Positions 23,701 to 39,600 are shown, counted from the stretch's first letter. The stretch: 64,000 bases of DNA from Balanoglossus misakiensis (GCA_040954595.2 CM082581.2:3224001-3288000), one strand, 5' to 3'. Numbers and translations: made by a program. The notes: generated by a model from the sequence alone, not told the origin.

Positions 23701-26700
23701 GCATTGACTGAAACACTGGCATCAAGGCAATCAAGTCAGACACATTGTTGATTCGACTACACATCTGTAAATACAAAAAAATAGTGTCAATGGCACTGTG
23801 CTCCCACTTGATCAGCATTTATAAGTAACACAGATTATACATAATAAGTTGTAGTGGGACTGTACTAATTAATCAGACAGGCACTATCTGAAAAAAAAAT
23901 TGGCCTACTATTCTACATGCCCAAACACAATATTGATATTTTAATATTGTTCACATATAATTGGGCGCTGCAAACAAAACTGCAAAGGAAACATTAGTCA
24001 GTGGCCAAAGAAAAGTTCTTGAACAAAAATATATGAACTGAATGTCCCCACGTGATACAGATCCCCAGACACAAACTCAAGTAAATATTGTCTGATTCAA
24101 ATTATAAGCCCCATATCACTCTGATGGTAACTTCCTTGCGGCAAATGGAGGAAATTAATTGTACATCAATTGACAGTGAATTAGAATTCATTGAACAAAG
24201 GGCAGCAGAAGAAAAGGTAGGTGAATTGTCAGAAAACAGTGATCTTGACATAAATGAGTAAAACATAGAAACACAGTGTATGGGGAAAATTATGACCAGT
24301 TTATAATACATGGGTTGATGATATAATTATGAACAACGAAATGGAACGCAGCTTATTTTTTACTATCTAGAGGCATGTCCAAGTAATGGCTTTGGATGAT
24401 AGGTGTACTTTTTTCTACAAAAGCTACACACTAACACAATAAACTCAAGGTAATATTTGGGCATTTAAGTATTATAATAACATTTCATTGTGTTCTTGAT
24501 TAAATAGCTGACATTATCTTACCTGCTCAGTTACAGGTTCAAATCTATCCGAGAGATACTGTGAATCTTTGGATACATACTGATAACAGTTGTCTACTTC
24601 AGCAATCATGTGACGACACCCCCATAACTGATTTGTCTTTCTCTGCCATCTGATATGTTGTAGAAGCTATACAACAAAAACACATGAATCATATAGAACT
24701 TTACATGTCAGGTAAATATGAAGGATTAAAGGGACAAATTCTGTCTCTCGCTGCCCCTTTTCCATTAATTATGTTTGATACAAGACACCGTTTATGATAT
24801 TCTACATGTGGGTATCTAGTGAATCAATGTTTGACCACACACAAATTCCATCCCACTTGTAGACACAACAGTGAAAAACTCACCAAAATGAATAATCGGT
24901 GTTTACCGTTTATTCATTTTGGCAAGATTTTTACTCTCATATCCTACAAACAGGATGAAAGTTGTGTGTGGTCGAACGTTAATTCACTATATATCCACGT
25001 GTAGAATAACCCAAACAGTGTCTTGTATCAAACATAATTAATGGAAAATGGGCAGCAAGAGAGAGACTTTGTCCCTCTAAGGGGAAATTGGATTAAAGGG
25101 AACTGGGTTCATGCCAGTGGGTGTGCAGGTGGTGGAGTTGTCAGAAAAATTGCAAGGGTACAAATTTCATATCATATCATCACAGGGCTAAGATAACATT
25201 ATGTTCAACATTTCATCAGTTATTGCTTGGACAAGGATTGATGTAAAATTGCAAGACACTTAATGTATTCATGTGTGCACAAACAAACATCAGGTAAATA
25301 CTCATTAGTTGTGCAAAACAGAGGCAAATGGGCCCTAAAAACATCATTAACATGCACCTGGAACCTAGAGAATCTACATAATGATAGGAGCTGAAGTTTT
25401 CTACTGATGTGCTTGCCTCATACATGTACGTCTTGGATATCATGGCTGTACATGGCCTCATTTCTGGTTTTGTATACTTTTTGGTGGTCTATAACTGTGC
25501 TATGCATAATTGACAGTTCGGTATTACAGGCATTTGTGTCACAGAGTGTAACATTTCCCTTCAACTGAACACAAACTCTGTATGGTTATTCAAAAATTAC
25601 CTGTTGCCCAAGGAGTTTCCGTGCTATTACCTTCGGAGTTGCACATATGTCCAGGGAAAGTAAATTATCTGCATATGTACATACAGTACAGGAAAAGGCC
25701 TGAAAAATCAAAAATAAGTAACCATCTCAAATTACTGTAACTTGAATAAATGAGGAAGGAATTTCAGTCTCAAGAAGACAATTTTGCACAAATATTATGT
25801 TGTATGTCGTTTAGGAATGTGAATCAGTGGTCTCGCTATAGCTAACTCTACAAAATGTTTGTGCGGATAGTCTACGTATAGTGAGAGTGACCGACTAGTG
25901 ACCACAGCGCACGCCATGCCACTAGGACTTCAATTAATGACTCCAAGTTGCTGGTCATGAGGTCGTTTGTTGAATTTCAAGGCGCAAACTCGCACCACAC
26001 CACCGGGGGGACACAAGAAGAGCAACGATTACAGAAAATTGATTTACGTCAGTTTGGACAAATGGTCTTGTAGTTACAGCAAATGATGGTTGACCTGACT
26101 AGGGAGTATCGAAACCAGTCATGAGTTTGATCGAATTGGGCAGGGGCCCTATCGAGCAATCTAACAAGCACCGACCCCGGGCACCGACTCACACATGGTC
26201 CTCTATTCTGACATTACAATTTCATTCAACAACGATTCTCTAATGATGAGTGTGTGGAAAAAAATATATCTATCAATAGTTCAAGTTTTACTCTGTCACT
26301 GGGTTTTACAGCTTGTCAGATCGATGTCTGCCCAGGCTGCAGTTTATTGCAATCGCTTAGGAGGACTTTACCGACAACCCGCCAGAAAAACCTCGATTGC
26401 GCACTGCTGATAGTACTTCGTCGCTAAACAGTCCACTGCTAAAACTAACCATAGCTCAAGTTCCAAGACTAGTCAGCATGGTCAGAGAAGTAATGCGATT
26501 AGCCCACCTGGTCAAACAGATTACGCAGATAAACTACCAACGCTTACGACCAATAGTTACAGTCGTTATGCACAACGACCACTCCTAATCACTCCCAAAT
26601 AAACTACCATACAAACACACGTTAATCTGAATCCCTGGGTTTTCCGCGCCAGGGTTTGAAGCCCCATTATTTTCAAACATGATTTTCATGATTTTATTTT

Positions 26701-29700
26701 TAAAAGAATGGTCCATTTAAATAAAGCTAACTGATGGGGATATACAAACTTATTATCAATTTCTGATTGTGGCTGCACAAAATGAATAAGTTAAATATTA
26801 AATGGGTGCCGCACCCATTTATTCAGCTGCCCATTGCAAGTGTGCACAACTATCATGATATGCACACACAGGTATTAGAATCTTTACAAATTCAAAAAGT
26901 TGCCATCTGTCGACTAAGGAGGAGAAGATTGAAATACGTTATCAATTAAAAATATCTTAAAAGTGACAGCTTTGGGGTTTTAAGTGAATAAATTAAATCA
27001 TAATAGTATCATAATGTCTTAATAGAATTTTTCTCATAAGTTAATGTACAGATCAGGTTGCTCATTATTACTTAAGCAATCTGAAAGTAAAATTCCTACC
27101 TGAACCATGCGCTGGTATAACTGCTGACCCGCCTTGAGGTTATTTCTGTTGATGGTTTCTATTGCACTTCGATGTAGGTCACTTTCAGCACCATTCAGCA
27201 AGCATAATTCTGAACATTCATGGACTGGACACAACATTTCATACATGGTATAAACAAACGACGACAGTCTCTTAACAATACAGATGATATCAACAAGTGA
27301 GCTTGTTATTGGCAGTACTTTCTCTTCTGGGTTTTCAGTGAGTGTAATCTGGGTCACATCTAATCCACAGTCCGGTTCTTGTCTCTCAATTGAGGAAATG
27401 TTTGATCCCTGATGATCCTCATCGGAATTGTGGGTTGATAAGCAGCCTATGTTATCCACCACTGGAGTAAGGTGTCTGACAGCACTGTCGAAAATTTGAT
27501 GAGGTTCTTTATCATCAAAGTTATCTGCGGTACTCTTCCATTGCAATGCCTCTGCATTGCACTGTTTGTCTGGTAAGTGAGTTGGTGTTGTTTCACCACT
27601 TTTCTTAATGACTCGTACGTTCACAACTTCATTCTCTTCATTATTTTCCTTCACATCAGCAGATTCAGGTGCCTTCACATTTGTATCTCCATTTCCCTTG
27701 TCATCCTCTGTTATAATTTGTTCATCATCTCCGGCCATTTGTGCACAATCTTCGGGTTTTCTGACAACTGTGCCACACATTACACTGGTACTGATATCCT
27801 CTTCAGGAGTTTCAACTTCATTATTTGCCAGATTGCGTTTGTCTACTCCATTGATTTTCAAACGCTCTGAGGTCGTCCTCGCATCCGGATTTCCGCTAGC
27901 TTTTAATACAGTGGCCTGTTCATCACTGAATTGGAAATCCCCAGAAACACATCCATGTGTGAGTGTATCACTGTTATAACCAGATGGTTTAGTATCACAG
28001 TGGTTTGGATGAACGTGTACTTCAACTTCCACCTCTGTTCTATTGGCTTCTGCTGGTTTCGAGATACTTCCACATTTATTCCTGTTGGTGCTCACAAACA
28101 ATTGTTCATCTTCAGAGGTTCCACTACATGCTGACTGCTGCTGCTGCCTCAAGCCATATTTATAATCACCATTTATGATAAAAGGTGTATCACTTACAGT
28201 GGGAGATGAGGCTCTCTCCATCTCACCTTGACTGGGCCACTGTTGATTGTTTATTGGTGTAAAATGATAGTTTTGGTGGAGTGGTTTTATTGGATCAGGT
28301 TGACTGGTGTGGTATTTCTTCCTTTCTTCTAATTCATCAGCAATCTGTACAAAAACAAGTCAACATCGATGACATTGAACACAGAATAATTATCTACTCA
28401 CTGGGAAATACGAAGAGCGTTAATAAAATCACATAATCAGGGTACATGTATTATGCATCCCCGTGATAAGAGCAAAGATACATGCAACTGTCCCCCTTAA
28501 TGGAGCATGTCAGGCCAAGGGCATTATTTATAATGCTGAAGTAACATCAAGCAAGGGCGATCGGATGTAAGAAATTATATCGGACTGACTGACACCGCTT
28601 TCAAGACCCGCTACAGCAACCACAAATATTCGTTTTCGCATAGGGAGCATGAAAACAGCACACAGCTTTCCAAACACATAGTATCTGGAAACATGGCATA
28701 CCAAGGTTCTGTTTTCAATGTTAAATTTGATATTTTGACTGTCTTTGCCTGTCTGCCAGCTCTTTGCATTCATCGGAAGCTATTGTGCGTCACTGTTCTG
28801 TGACTCTTTATAAACGAAAATGATATCATAACCATACCAAATAAAACATTTCCAGACATTTAGAAGTCTGTAGACCTTTCTTGTAGTTATCCATTTAATG
28901 TTAAAGTCACGATGAATTGCCAAAATTTAACACATCTTCAGCAACACTCACTCAAACAGTGTACCAGAGTGTGTCCTCTATAACTGCCTTCCTTTGATAA
29001 CCATACAACTATCTAGGGTTAATGTTTATGCAGTGGACTAATGTTTTAAAACTGGTTGACAGTCAGGAAGTATGCATGAACAATCGATCGCTTGGATAAT
29101 CTAGCCATACTATTCTATCTTGTGATTTTTTGTGGTGAAACTGTGAAAATAGTGAAACTGAGTACAAAAAATTGTTGAAATCTGACCTGGGTTCTTGAGA
29201 TATATTACCAAAAAGATATAAATGGCTGTGAACATGTGAGATCAAGTGATTTTTTTTCATGAAAAGGGTAACTTAAGGCTGTACTTTATCAGGCTAAGAT
29301 TATGAAATATAATGTAAAATATCAGACATGGCCCATTTTTACCTGTGGAGACTTTGGTGACATGTTGCCAGATGAAGGGACACTACTAAAAGCTGAACCC
29401 TCAGACTGAGTGAGTTGAGTTCCAATTGGACCAAAAAGACGACAATCCTGCAGTGAGGAAAATGCAAAATCTTCTACTGCTGATGGTAGTTTTAATGTCT
29501 CATACTGCAAACAAAACAGAATAAGATAGATTATAATTTACATTAATAACCACAACATGCTCTTGTTTGAATATACGGTCTTTTATATAAGTATGTAACC
29601 TTGTATCTGACTGAGACAAAGATGATGAATACAAGATTGATAAGAAACTACTGTACAAGCAAAGTGTGTGTGTGCCATGCCCTTTTCCCACAACACATAA

Positions 29701-32700
29701 AATCACTCTTTGGGTGGTGAAGTCGAGGTTTGTTGCTGTCTAGAATCTATGGTTTGATAATTTTCAAGCAAAAGTGCCAGCTTATCTCAATTTGGGTATC
29801 AAGTCATTCACACTACGTAAATCCTGATGTCATAACTGTGAGGCAAGTGCTTCTGTTAACCTCCTCTCACTCAGTACACTCACTTCCCTCATACTGAAAT
29901 TGCAGCAGTACAATCAATGGCCTTCTGTAACAATCATGTCAAATCCACAAAAGCCATTTGTATCAATCAAATTTACCTTATCAGCGCCAACAGACTGTAA
30001 TACCAGAGACACCAGATGTTCTTTGAGAACCATTAACCACTTATTGGTTTGTAGAAGGAAACAGGATCTCCAACACTGATCTCTGAAAAAATCATCAAGG
30101 TATACAAACATTAAAGTGGAACGACACCCTCAATTTTGGGCTTCAAATTACAAACCGGGTGTCAAAAACGGCAACGTTCCGATGGGTTAATTCACTTTCA
30201 CTTCCTGCGCAAGCAGAAGACGCGCGTTGAAAATACTACAGTGACGTCAGCAACTTACACGTTCGACGTGTCATTTCCAATAAACAGACACATTTTGCGC
30301 GGATCTGACATGGCGAAATGTCAAGTTCATGATTTTAAAAACATATTCGGAAAATCGACGGGGATAAGTTTCTTTCAAAGGCAATGCTCTTCGTGTATTG
30401 TATTTGTCGATGCGTGCAGACATAGGCCCTGCAATGTCCATGATGCCATGCATGTCGACGTTTATGAACAAACCGTAAGGCCTATACAAAGTTGTTCTAA
30501 CTGCCGCTGATAATAATAAACGTACCGTTTTAAATCCTTCCTGCACGTTTTTTGGTACACGTATTTGGGTTTAATTTCCATTTATTGACGATCGCATAGT
30601 TATCAAATGAAAGCAACTAAAAAGGGCAGTTTTAATACATTTCAAGAGACGAAACATGCATACAATAACTATAGTATTGGCTTCCATTATACTACGGACG
30701 TACTACACCTGGAGAGCAGGACGATGCACCTGCGTTCTTTTCAACTCCATAAAAGGTGACTAAGTATTTTTGTAAGAAAAGTGGTTCGAAAAGGTGACAA
30801 CGAGGGAGAGACAACGAGGGAGGGTATTGTTTAATTGCAGCATTGTCTGTTTCACCATAGACTCTAGGGTCTATGGTTTCACTGAAACCACACCAAGTGT
30901 AAGCCTTGACAAACGGGACACATCGGAGATCAGAACTGCATGAACTTTTGTCCTCTGTAAAATTCAGTCGCTTGGTCGTAGAAGGGAATCTCTGGTTCAA
31001 AATTGTAGCCTACTACCCGAGAATATGTTGCCATGCTAACGTCGTCGGTCGCGTGAGTGCAGGCGTGTATAAGCATAAGCTCGCTCCAACGAGTTGCTGA
31101 CGTCACTCACTTCCGGGTTCGCGCAGTTTTTGGCTGGCTGTAGCTCTGTTATGCGTAAGTGAAAGTGAATGAAACCAACGTTTTTCATAGTACTTTTTAA
31201 TCGCATTTCGCAGAATTGGCTCAAAAACGGATCACAACGTTCCACTTTAAGTTCCCAATATCCTAGGAAGAGTACTTAGAGAAGTGGGAATAATAGAATC
31301 TCACACTCCCAAGGACCTGGGATCGTATTTCTCACACGAGTTGGGGATATTCTGTCCCACACTCGCCTGCGGCTCATGTGGGACAGAATATCCCCAACGA
31401 GTCCCAGCTGGGTCTTACAATTCCATTCAATGCAACTTTGTGCATGTGTTTGTGATTTCACACGGCTGGTGACTTACTTTGGTAAAATGAATGTAGCCCA
31501 GTCTGCATCCAATCGATTCAGTCTGTAAGCTAAACTCAACATCATAAGATCTACTTCACCAGAATTCTGTAAGTAAAGCATATATTTGTTTGAACCTTCT
31601 TCAATATTCAACATGTAAATGTTAAAGAAATTAAATATTTGTATCAAGATGGTTTGGATAAAGGAATAATGTGAATTACACTTGATCACACGGTCTACTG
31701 TCAACTTTGCTAAAAACAAAAATAATGTCAATGACACTGCAACTCCCATTTGTAAAATTATACTGTCTATCATTTCTCCAGCTACCCTTACTTTACAAAC
31801 AAACATGTAAACATAACTACTGACAGACAGACAGACAAATAGACAGATACAGGCTGGCAGATAAACAGACGGAACTGATCCTACATGTAGGTCCCAATGG
31901 GTAAATATACCGGGCACATATACCTAATGGGACCTAAAAATCAGCTAAACTGAACTTCCCATTTAACTGTTCCATCAATATATCAAGTTGTAAATATCTC
32001 TACTTACCGTCTCTTCAGCAGACATTTCACATAACTGTTTGACATCATCCATCAGTAAATGATAAAACGCCTTGGCAGCAAGATGTACCACATTAAAATA
32101 TCTGGAATAGGACAAATAATATGATAAATTTTTTACAACCAATAGAGTAAATACCCCTTCTTCATAAAGAGGGCGCCCTCCCAAAATATGACGTCATCTC
32201 CAAGTCAACGACATGAAAACAAAGCCAGAAAGTCACGGAGTACTGCTCGAGCTTGTCTGGTTTGTTCTATATATGATACAATTTGCGTGTAAAAATTACC
32301 TTACAAAAAAATCTGACTGTTGAATGTCTTTCAGATATACACACAGATGATAACGTTTTTACTCCGTGGCTTTCTGGAAAATGTAGTCTTACACTAAAAA
32401 TGGCAAAAAAACTTCTGACAAAGATCTGGTTGTGAGACCACTAGCATTATCATGTTAATTACCGGGGGGTAGGTGCTGATTTGACGACAAAAATTCATAT
32501 GTCAACAATAACAATGGCAGTTATATATACACACATTCCATGTTGACAAGCTGAGTACTGAGCATATTAGCACGCTGTTTGGAGCAGAAAGAGAAATTGT
32601 TTTTGCTACCCAGAACAAAAATACTGGAGGGAAATGAATCCTAAAGATACAGCTAATGTCCCTAGTACTCCGGGAGAAGTTATTTGATGATGGATAAAGA

Positions 32701-33667
32701 CATAACGATGGACAATCAACCTATCTGATAAATTCCACATCAATGTCTGAAGAGCTAAAAATCCTATCCAGAGTGCTAATGGAAGAAAAACCTATACACC
32801 AAATACCAAGGTGATTCAGATTTGTGAAGTGCACATAGGTGGACACATACAAACAAGGTTCTGTACATGTGTATATGGATTAACGCACTCACAAAGCAAA
32901 GAAAAATAAGATAATATGAACTTACGGCATGAAGACATCCATGTAATATTGTCTGTAATTGTTTACTTCATCACGAATATTGAAAAGAAGAATGTTCAGC
33001 TAAAAAAAATGATTAATGATAATGTAAAACATATTTTAGAGTGAACTTTAATATGCAGAAAAATGTACTATGTAGATGTACATATTACTGTAAACCTGAA
33101 AATTTTCGCAAACAATTTTTTGTGTGAACTTCAATACAACAATAATTAGTCGTGGGAATTTCTAATAACAATGATACAAATCACCGTGTAATAGTCACAG
33201 CACTTTAAAGCCCCATGAGCTGCAACTGAATAAAAAATTAAGTTTTAAATAATCTCGGATATGCTTTTAATTCTGTCTATTAAATGATAGAGCTTGATAT
33301 TATACACTTATTATGACAAAATGGCCCCAAAATTAAAGAAATATCAGTAGTCAAAAATTCTCGCAATTTTAAGAAAAGTGAAATATTACAATGAAAAATG
33401 AAAATGTAATGTCTCAGTGGAGTGCTTTGTTTATGAAGTTTCATTGTGGGAAATGCAATATTTTCATTGAATTGTGCATTTTCCCACGGTGGCGGCCATA
33501 TTCCTTTGCGGCAAAGCTTTATTATTTATCTGGCTAAACTTGCATACTTGTATATATACTTCTGTGCATAAATCCTTATGGTCTAAAGGAAGTATAGTTT
33601 GAAAAAAAAATTATGATAATTATCCGAAAAGTTGCAGCTCATGTGCCCGTAACAACTAACGCGTGCC

Positions 33668-33698
<31 letters not shown>

Positions 33699-36600
33699 AC
33701 ATTTTGCAGCATATAAGATAAGCTCAAACAATTTATATGTGGCCAAACAGGAGGGAAATTAGAATTGATTTTGGCAAGACAGCTAGGATGGGAACTTACC
33801 AGTCTTGGTGACAGTTGTGTGATAAAGGCATTTAGATTCAGTTCTGTTGTTGCAATCAATTTGTGTCTTTCATAAGCTAAAGTGAAGCTCTCCTGGATAA
33901 GAAAACATTGACACAGTCCATCAATATAATCATAACTAAAGGCATGGTTAAGTGGGAACGCTCAGTAGGGTCCTACAGAGCAAAATTGATTCAAAGTGGA
34001 CTTGCGATGACCTAACATCATCACAAATTATTGTTCCATTTGTGAACAAAAAGTAGCCAGGCACAACAACTGACCTCTCCCCTCCAAAATACACTCATGA
34101 AATAAATATAAACATACAACACTGCGAAATTAACACTGCACATGTTATTTACATGTACCAGCTGTTTCTCAGTATATCTGTAAACCGCTTGCAACCCCCT
34201 CCAAGTTTTGTCTTGAATGTGAACTGTTTTCCGAACTCGCACTGACAGTTGATGGTCGTTTATAAACCACGAGGATGTCACTGGGTGATCGACTTACGTT
34301 TCACATCACCATTTCGACAAGCAACTGGAATTCACTGCTTTTACAAACTAATGCTTACAATTGTGAATAACACAATTCAAACAACCATCTTCAGCACACC
34401 TACTGATAAGCACACCTATCTACTTCCATCCTACTTGGCCGAAACTTACATACAAAAGAACCATTGGCTAACAAGATTTATCCTGTACACCCCAGTACCA
34501 CTAACAGCTGTAATATGTATCATCATTGGTATGACCTGGTACATTGCGAATGTCGCATTATGAAATGGTATTGTGCATATATGCTCAGGTAAACAGTATA
34601 TGCCATTGATTAAACACTTTAGTGGAAAAAAATATGATTCAATTATTTGTACCTGCATATACTGCTTTAAGCAGTGTTCAGTTTGTTGTTTTTTCCCTGA
34701 CAGGAGACCTTTTAAAAGTAGCACACTGCATAGAAGACTTATCAAGGATTCTGTGAAAAGATCAGATGGATTACTTCACTTACTTTATATTAACCACTTT
34801 TACCAGATATGTTGGTTTTTGCTTTAAGCTAAAATACGATGCACCATGCACCATTAGACTGAAAGTGAAGGTAGTAATTGTGATAATGATAATAGCTTTT
34901 TGTCTCACCTAATCCTCCTTCAGGTTGGTTGTCAGGAAACAGTCGTTTAATTCTTGTCAAAGAATTACCACACTGGCCATGCAATAAAGTTATTGTCTGT
35001 TGAATTGTCTCAAACTGCAAAAAAAGACAGCAAATTTTAAGTACAAGTAGATAATGCATTTTGCAAGGTTGATGTTCTTCAATTTCGTCAAACAGGTATA
35101 TTAAATGCAACAGCAACACAATCACATTCGCACTATTTTTTGGCGATCAGTGAACCATTTCCACCAAGATGCACTTCTCAGAATGTGGGTCAGTATAGGA
35201 CCGATGTAAAACATAAATTTTGGCAAAAATTAAACTTTTCATGTAACTCCCCTTAATTTAACCAAAATATGCATGTAAATATGTAATCAACATGTCTGGT
35301 TGTGGATATTAATATATTTCCTCTTTTGGTTTCATCACAACTAATAGCACATTGACTGTGTCACTCACGCTAAAACGGTATTGAATTTGAGTACATAGCC
35401 ACACAATCAACCGTATATTATTACTACATGCTACCTGCAAAATAAAACTTTTCTTAATCTTTGTATTATTTAACAATATTTGCATGATAAATAAAACTTA
35501 ATATTTAAATTAATTCTTCTACTTCTGGTCTGGAGAAGTCGAGGTAGCAAGCTCAATTTCACACTTACCTCATTTCTTGTCATAATGAGTTTTCCTCCCA
35601 TGTGATGGGGACTAACCAAGCTGAATATCTGAGTCACAATCTTTGTGATGTGCTTGATAAGACCAACTTCATTTTCAAAATTACTATCAAAAAAAGATTT
35701 TTAAAAATCATCTTAATCAGTGCCATATATGATATTTTCATAACAAGGAATATCATTTCAATTGATTAATCTCGTGTTCATTTTTGATACCCACATTGTA
35801 ATACTCAGTTAAAGGGACAAAGTCTCTCTCGCTGCCCCTTTTCCATTAACTATGTTTGATACAAGACACAGTTGATGCTATTCTACACGTGGATATATAG
35901 TGAATCAACGTTCGACCACACACAACTTCCATCCCGTCTGTAGGATATGAGAGTAAAAATCTCGCCTAAATGAAGAAATGGTAGAGACCGATTATTCATT
36001 TTGGCGAGTTTTTCACTCTCGTGTCTACAAGTTGTGTGTGGTCGAACATTGATTCACTATATATCCACATGTAGAATAACATAAATGGTATCTTGTAGCA
36101 AACATAACTAATTGAAAAGGGGTAGCAAGAGAGAGACTTTGTATCTTTAAGCAAAGTGCCTTATAAGTCAAAATACTCGGCTGGGGTTTCATGTAAATTT
36201 GAAATATTTGTAACTTCTTTATCTGTAACATGAAACTGTGTCACTATAAAATATTATCTATATAGATGCTCTTGTAGATGTGCAGCATCATGTTGGAAAT
36301 AAAAGAATGTCGTTAATAAGTGAAATCTTGACTAACCTTGCTAAGTATTCTAGATATACAGCCTTCCGGTACAGCTCCCCCTGTAGTTAATATAATATCA
36401 AATGTCATCAAGGTTAAAAGTCATCATCATTATAATTTCTCACAATCAAATCAATGATGAGAAGTAAATTACACTAAGGAAGCCCGGCTACAAGGGATTA
36501 GACTCTCTCAAGACTCACAGCCCACGGTTCGCTACAAGGCTCTTCACTGACGTGCCCTCAACCATTTAGCAAAGGAGAAGCCCCATATGGTGTTGTGTAC

Positions 36601-39600
36601 ACATGCAATCAGACCATAAGCCTGCATGGACAGCGAGAGGGGCTGTGAGAGAGTCTAACAGACTGCAGTTGATGATATACTTTACACTACATTCCTTGCT
36701 CTTATTTAAGATGCTAAGGCATGCACATTAATTGTTCCACTTGCAAACATACATGTATGCCAACTCAGTTGCAACGGTGTAAACTCTCTATACATCCATA
36801 ACTTCTGGTATTTACAAAACCATTTATCAAGGTTGTATTTACAGCATGGAACTCTAGGGATTGATACAGTTAACAGTTAAAGTCCTCATTAGCATATGAA
36901 GAGCAACATATATAACATCTCATACAAGGAAAGGATTCAAAAATACCCGTTAACCCTATTGCTACCGGGTGTCATAACCCGTTAGAGTCTCAAGTCCATA
37001 TAGATACGTATCATCACTTGAATACGTATTTAGACAGTGTTGGTTTCTTTGATTAGCTGCCATGTGTGTATTTAGACAGGGTCGTTTGCCTCAATCTAGC
37101 TGTATCCACTGTTTATGATCATCTTGGCCTGATCAAATTACCCAGCAGAGGCGGTTTAGTATGTACTCAGCTGTTCAAATATTTGACATTACACAGTCTG
37201 ATACCAATTCATTTCTCCACAGTCAAGTATGCCCGGGATTCTAGGGGGGTAGGAAAATAACTACGTTTCCTACTGACTTGGCACTGTTAGGGTTAAAGTC
37301 ATTTTATAAGTCACACCCTTTCTTTGAAAGACTTGTTTGAGAGGAGATTTTCAGAAAATGAATACAACAGAACATTGGTATTATAAGTTGCACCCCCTTT
37401 TTGGCACACACTGTCACTCAAAAAAGGCGCGTCTTATAAAATGACTTTAACAGTACCATGTCTCATCTACCAACTTAATCTCCCTCAAAAACAATTAACA
37501 GAGGGAGGTATATAATAATAGGACTGTGCACAAAATACGGCCCTATATGGACTCGGGTTTAGTGAGTGATATATTGGACTTGTCTGCATCTCGTCCAATA
37601 CACATCACTCACTGAGCCCTCAATCCACACACGGACGAATTTTGTGAATAACCCTATAATATTGAGAACAATCTCAAAAACTGTCTCACCACTCCATATC
37701 GCAGTCCAAATTCTCCGAGAAGTCGCTTAGAAGATGATGACAGTGGTATGAAAAACACAGAGTTTCTCTTCAATGAACTCTCAAATCTAAAAAGAAAATG
37801 AAAGAATATGGTTGTAAACATTAAAGGGATTAAAGTTTTTTTGACAGCCGCTCAACGTTCTGTCGTAGTGTTACAATTTTCTTTCTGCCATTTTCAGTGG
37901 ACAGCACATGCAACATTATCCTGTTCTCAATTCACATACCTGATTAGCCTATTCATGAGTGAAATGTATTCTTCATGTCTGTTAAACCAATAACCAGGTT
38001 TTGATATGGTGTTGGTTGGAGCAGGAAGAGACAAATGCCAGAATTTATTGATAAGTTCACTGATTTGACTTCTTTCCATCTGTTGCCATTGGTCATAAGA
38101 ATTACGACTCTGTGTGCACAAAGAAAATAATATTAAACATGACGTTTTGCAATCTTTGATGGAGTGGAGGGGAAGTTGCCATAATCCCCATTACTTTCTG
38201 TGGTCGCTTGAATTATTTTATAAAAGATTTCTAAAATTTGTTTGGCCTTAAATTTCAAATTATAAAATGAAGCATAGGGCATCTATGAATAAGTCATTTC
38301 ACAGCTACCCAGAACTATTCCCAAGTACATTACATGTATATATTCAGAGTGAGTTGAAAATGCTGACTGCAGAGTTGCGTACTGCAAGTGTCCGAGTTGA
38401 AAATGTGACTTTGAAAGTTCCAAACACAACATGAAGTCCAAAATGAGAGGTCATGAGTTGAAAATGGGGCCTGAATTTTGGCCCTGACTACACTCCATAA
38501 AGCATGTATTCCTTGGTATTTACTGTTTGGATGCAATAGCAGCATGATGAAATTGTACATTGAATTTTGTTAAATGAAGTTGTCACTGCCACAAATATGC
38601 TAATGAGCTAGAAAATACCAAATGGTCAAAACTCAACAAAATCAAGAGTGCTTTGAAAATTGGTGCAAATATGTAAGAAGTAGACTTTTGTAGATTTGTT
38701 CATTTTCTTCAGATAACAAAAATTTTCTATTTCTGTCACATTCCACTTCAGTCTGGGTGAGCCATCTTTTGTGAATCCTCGAGGCGGTTCGTGTACCTAT
38801 TGAAAGGAGGGCAGAAAATTCCTTTGGGACAAGGTTAGTATAATTTATGTAAAATTTATGTAAAATAAAATCCTGGGATATCTTACATTGCATAACCTGT
38901 ACCTTGGCCCCAACGATAGCCTTAGTTACATAATCTGGTTGGTGTGTTTGTGTGTGTGTTTGGGGGGGGGGACAAAGAAAATTGAAAGTTATGGGGAAGA
39001 TTGATTGTGTGGCGCCTGAACAGATCGTGCCACGCACAGTAAACACAAGGTCAACATCTGTTGTCATAGACCACTTCACAGATAGGGTATCTGCAATGCA
39101 TGATGGTATAATTTGCGTTCAACATAGCGTATAGTACATGGCTAACGCACGCGCTCAGAACTCAAACTGTCCCACAACACCTTGCGTTATTCTATCCGCA
39201 AAGTGGTCCATGTCTCTGGGGAAGGCCAAGGTGACGATTCTGTTAGAACTCTACTGTACTGCTGCTACTATATCCTTGGGCGCAGTCTGGAGTAAAAGTG
39301 TCCACACCGCATCACTTGTGAAAACAACTTCCCCACAGCACACATCCCATGCAAAGGTCATGGTGTTCTGTCCAATTATGATCCCCTTAGAATGTGTTAT
39401 AACTTACAAGGAATGCTTGTGGACTGTAAAACGGATGTCTGTTATTCTCCAATACAGCTAGCTGGCTGACTAACTCCTCGACAAGAAGCTGTTAAAAAAA
39501 GAGTAAGAATTATGAATAAATATAAATATTATTATGTTATGAGTGGAACAATAGACAGATTCGGCTACTCATTTTACGTGAACATGTAGAATGGCCCCTG

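Noticed and set aside
34249-34563. + strand frame of 104 codons with a hydrophobic C-terminal stretch
   Set aside because: FSTPTDKHTYLLPS recalled a Penelope-like RT word, but no other motif of that family follows and no splice or start context supports a gene.
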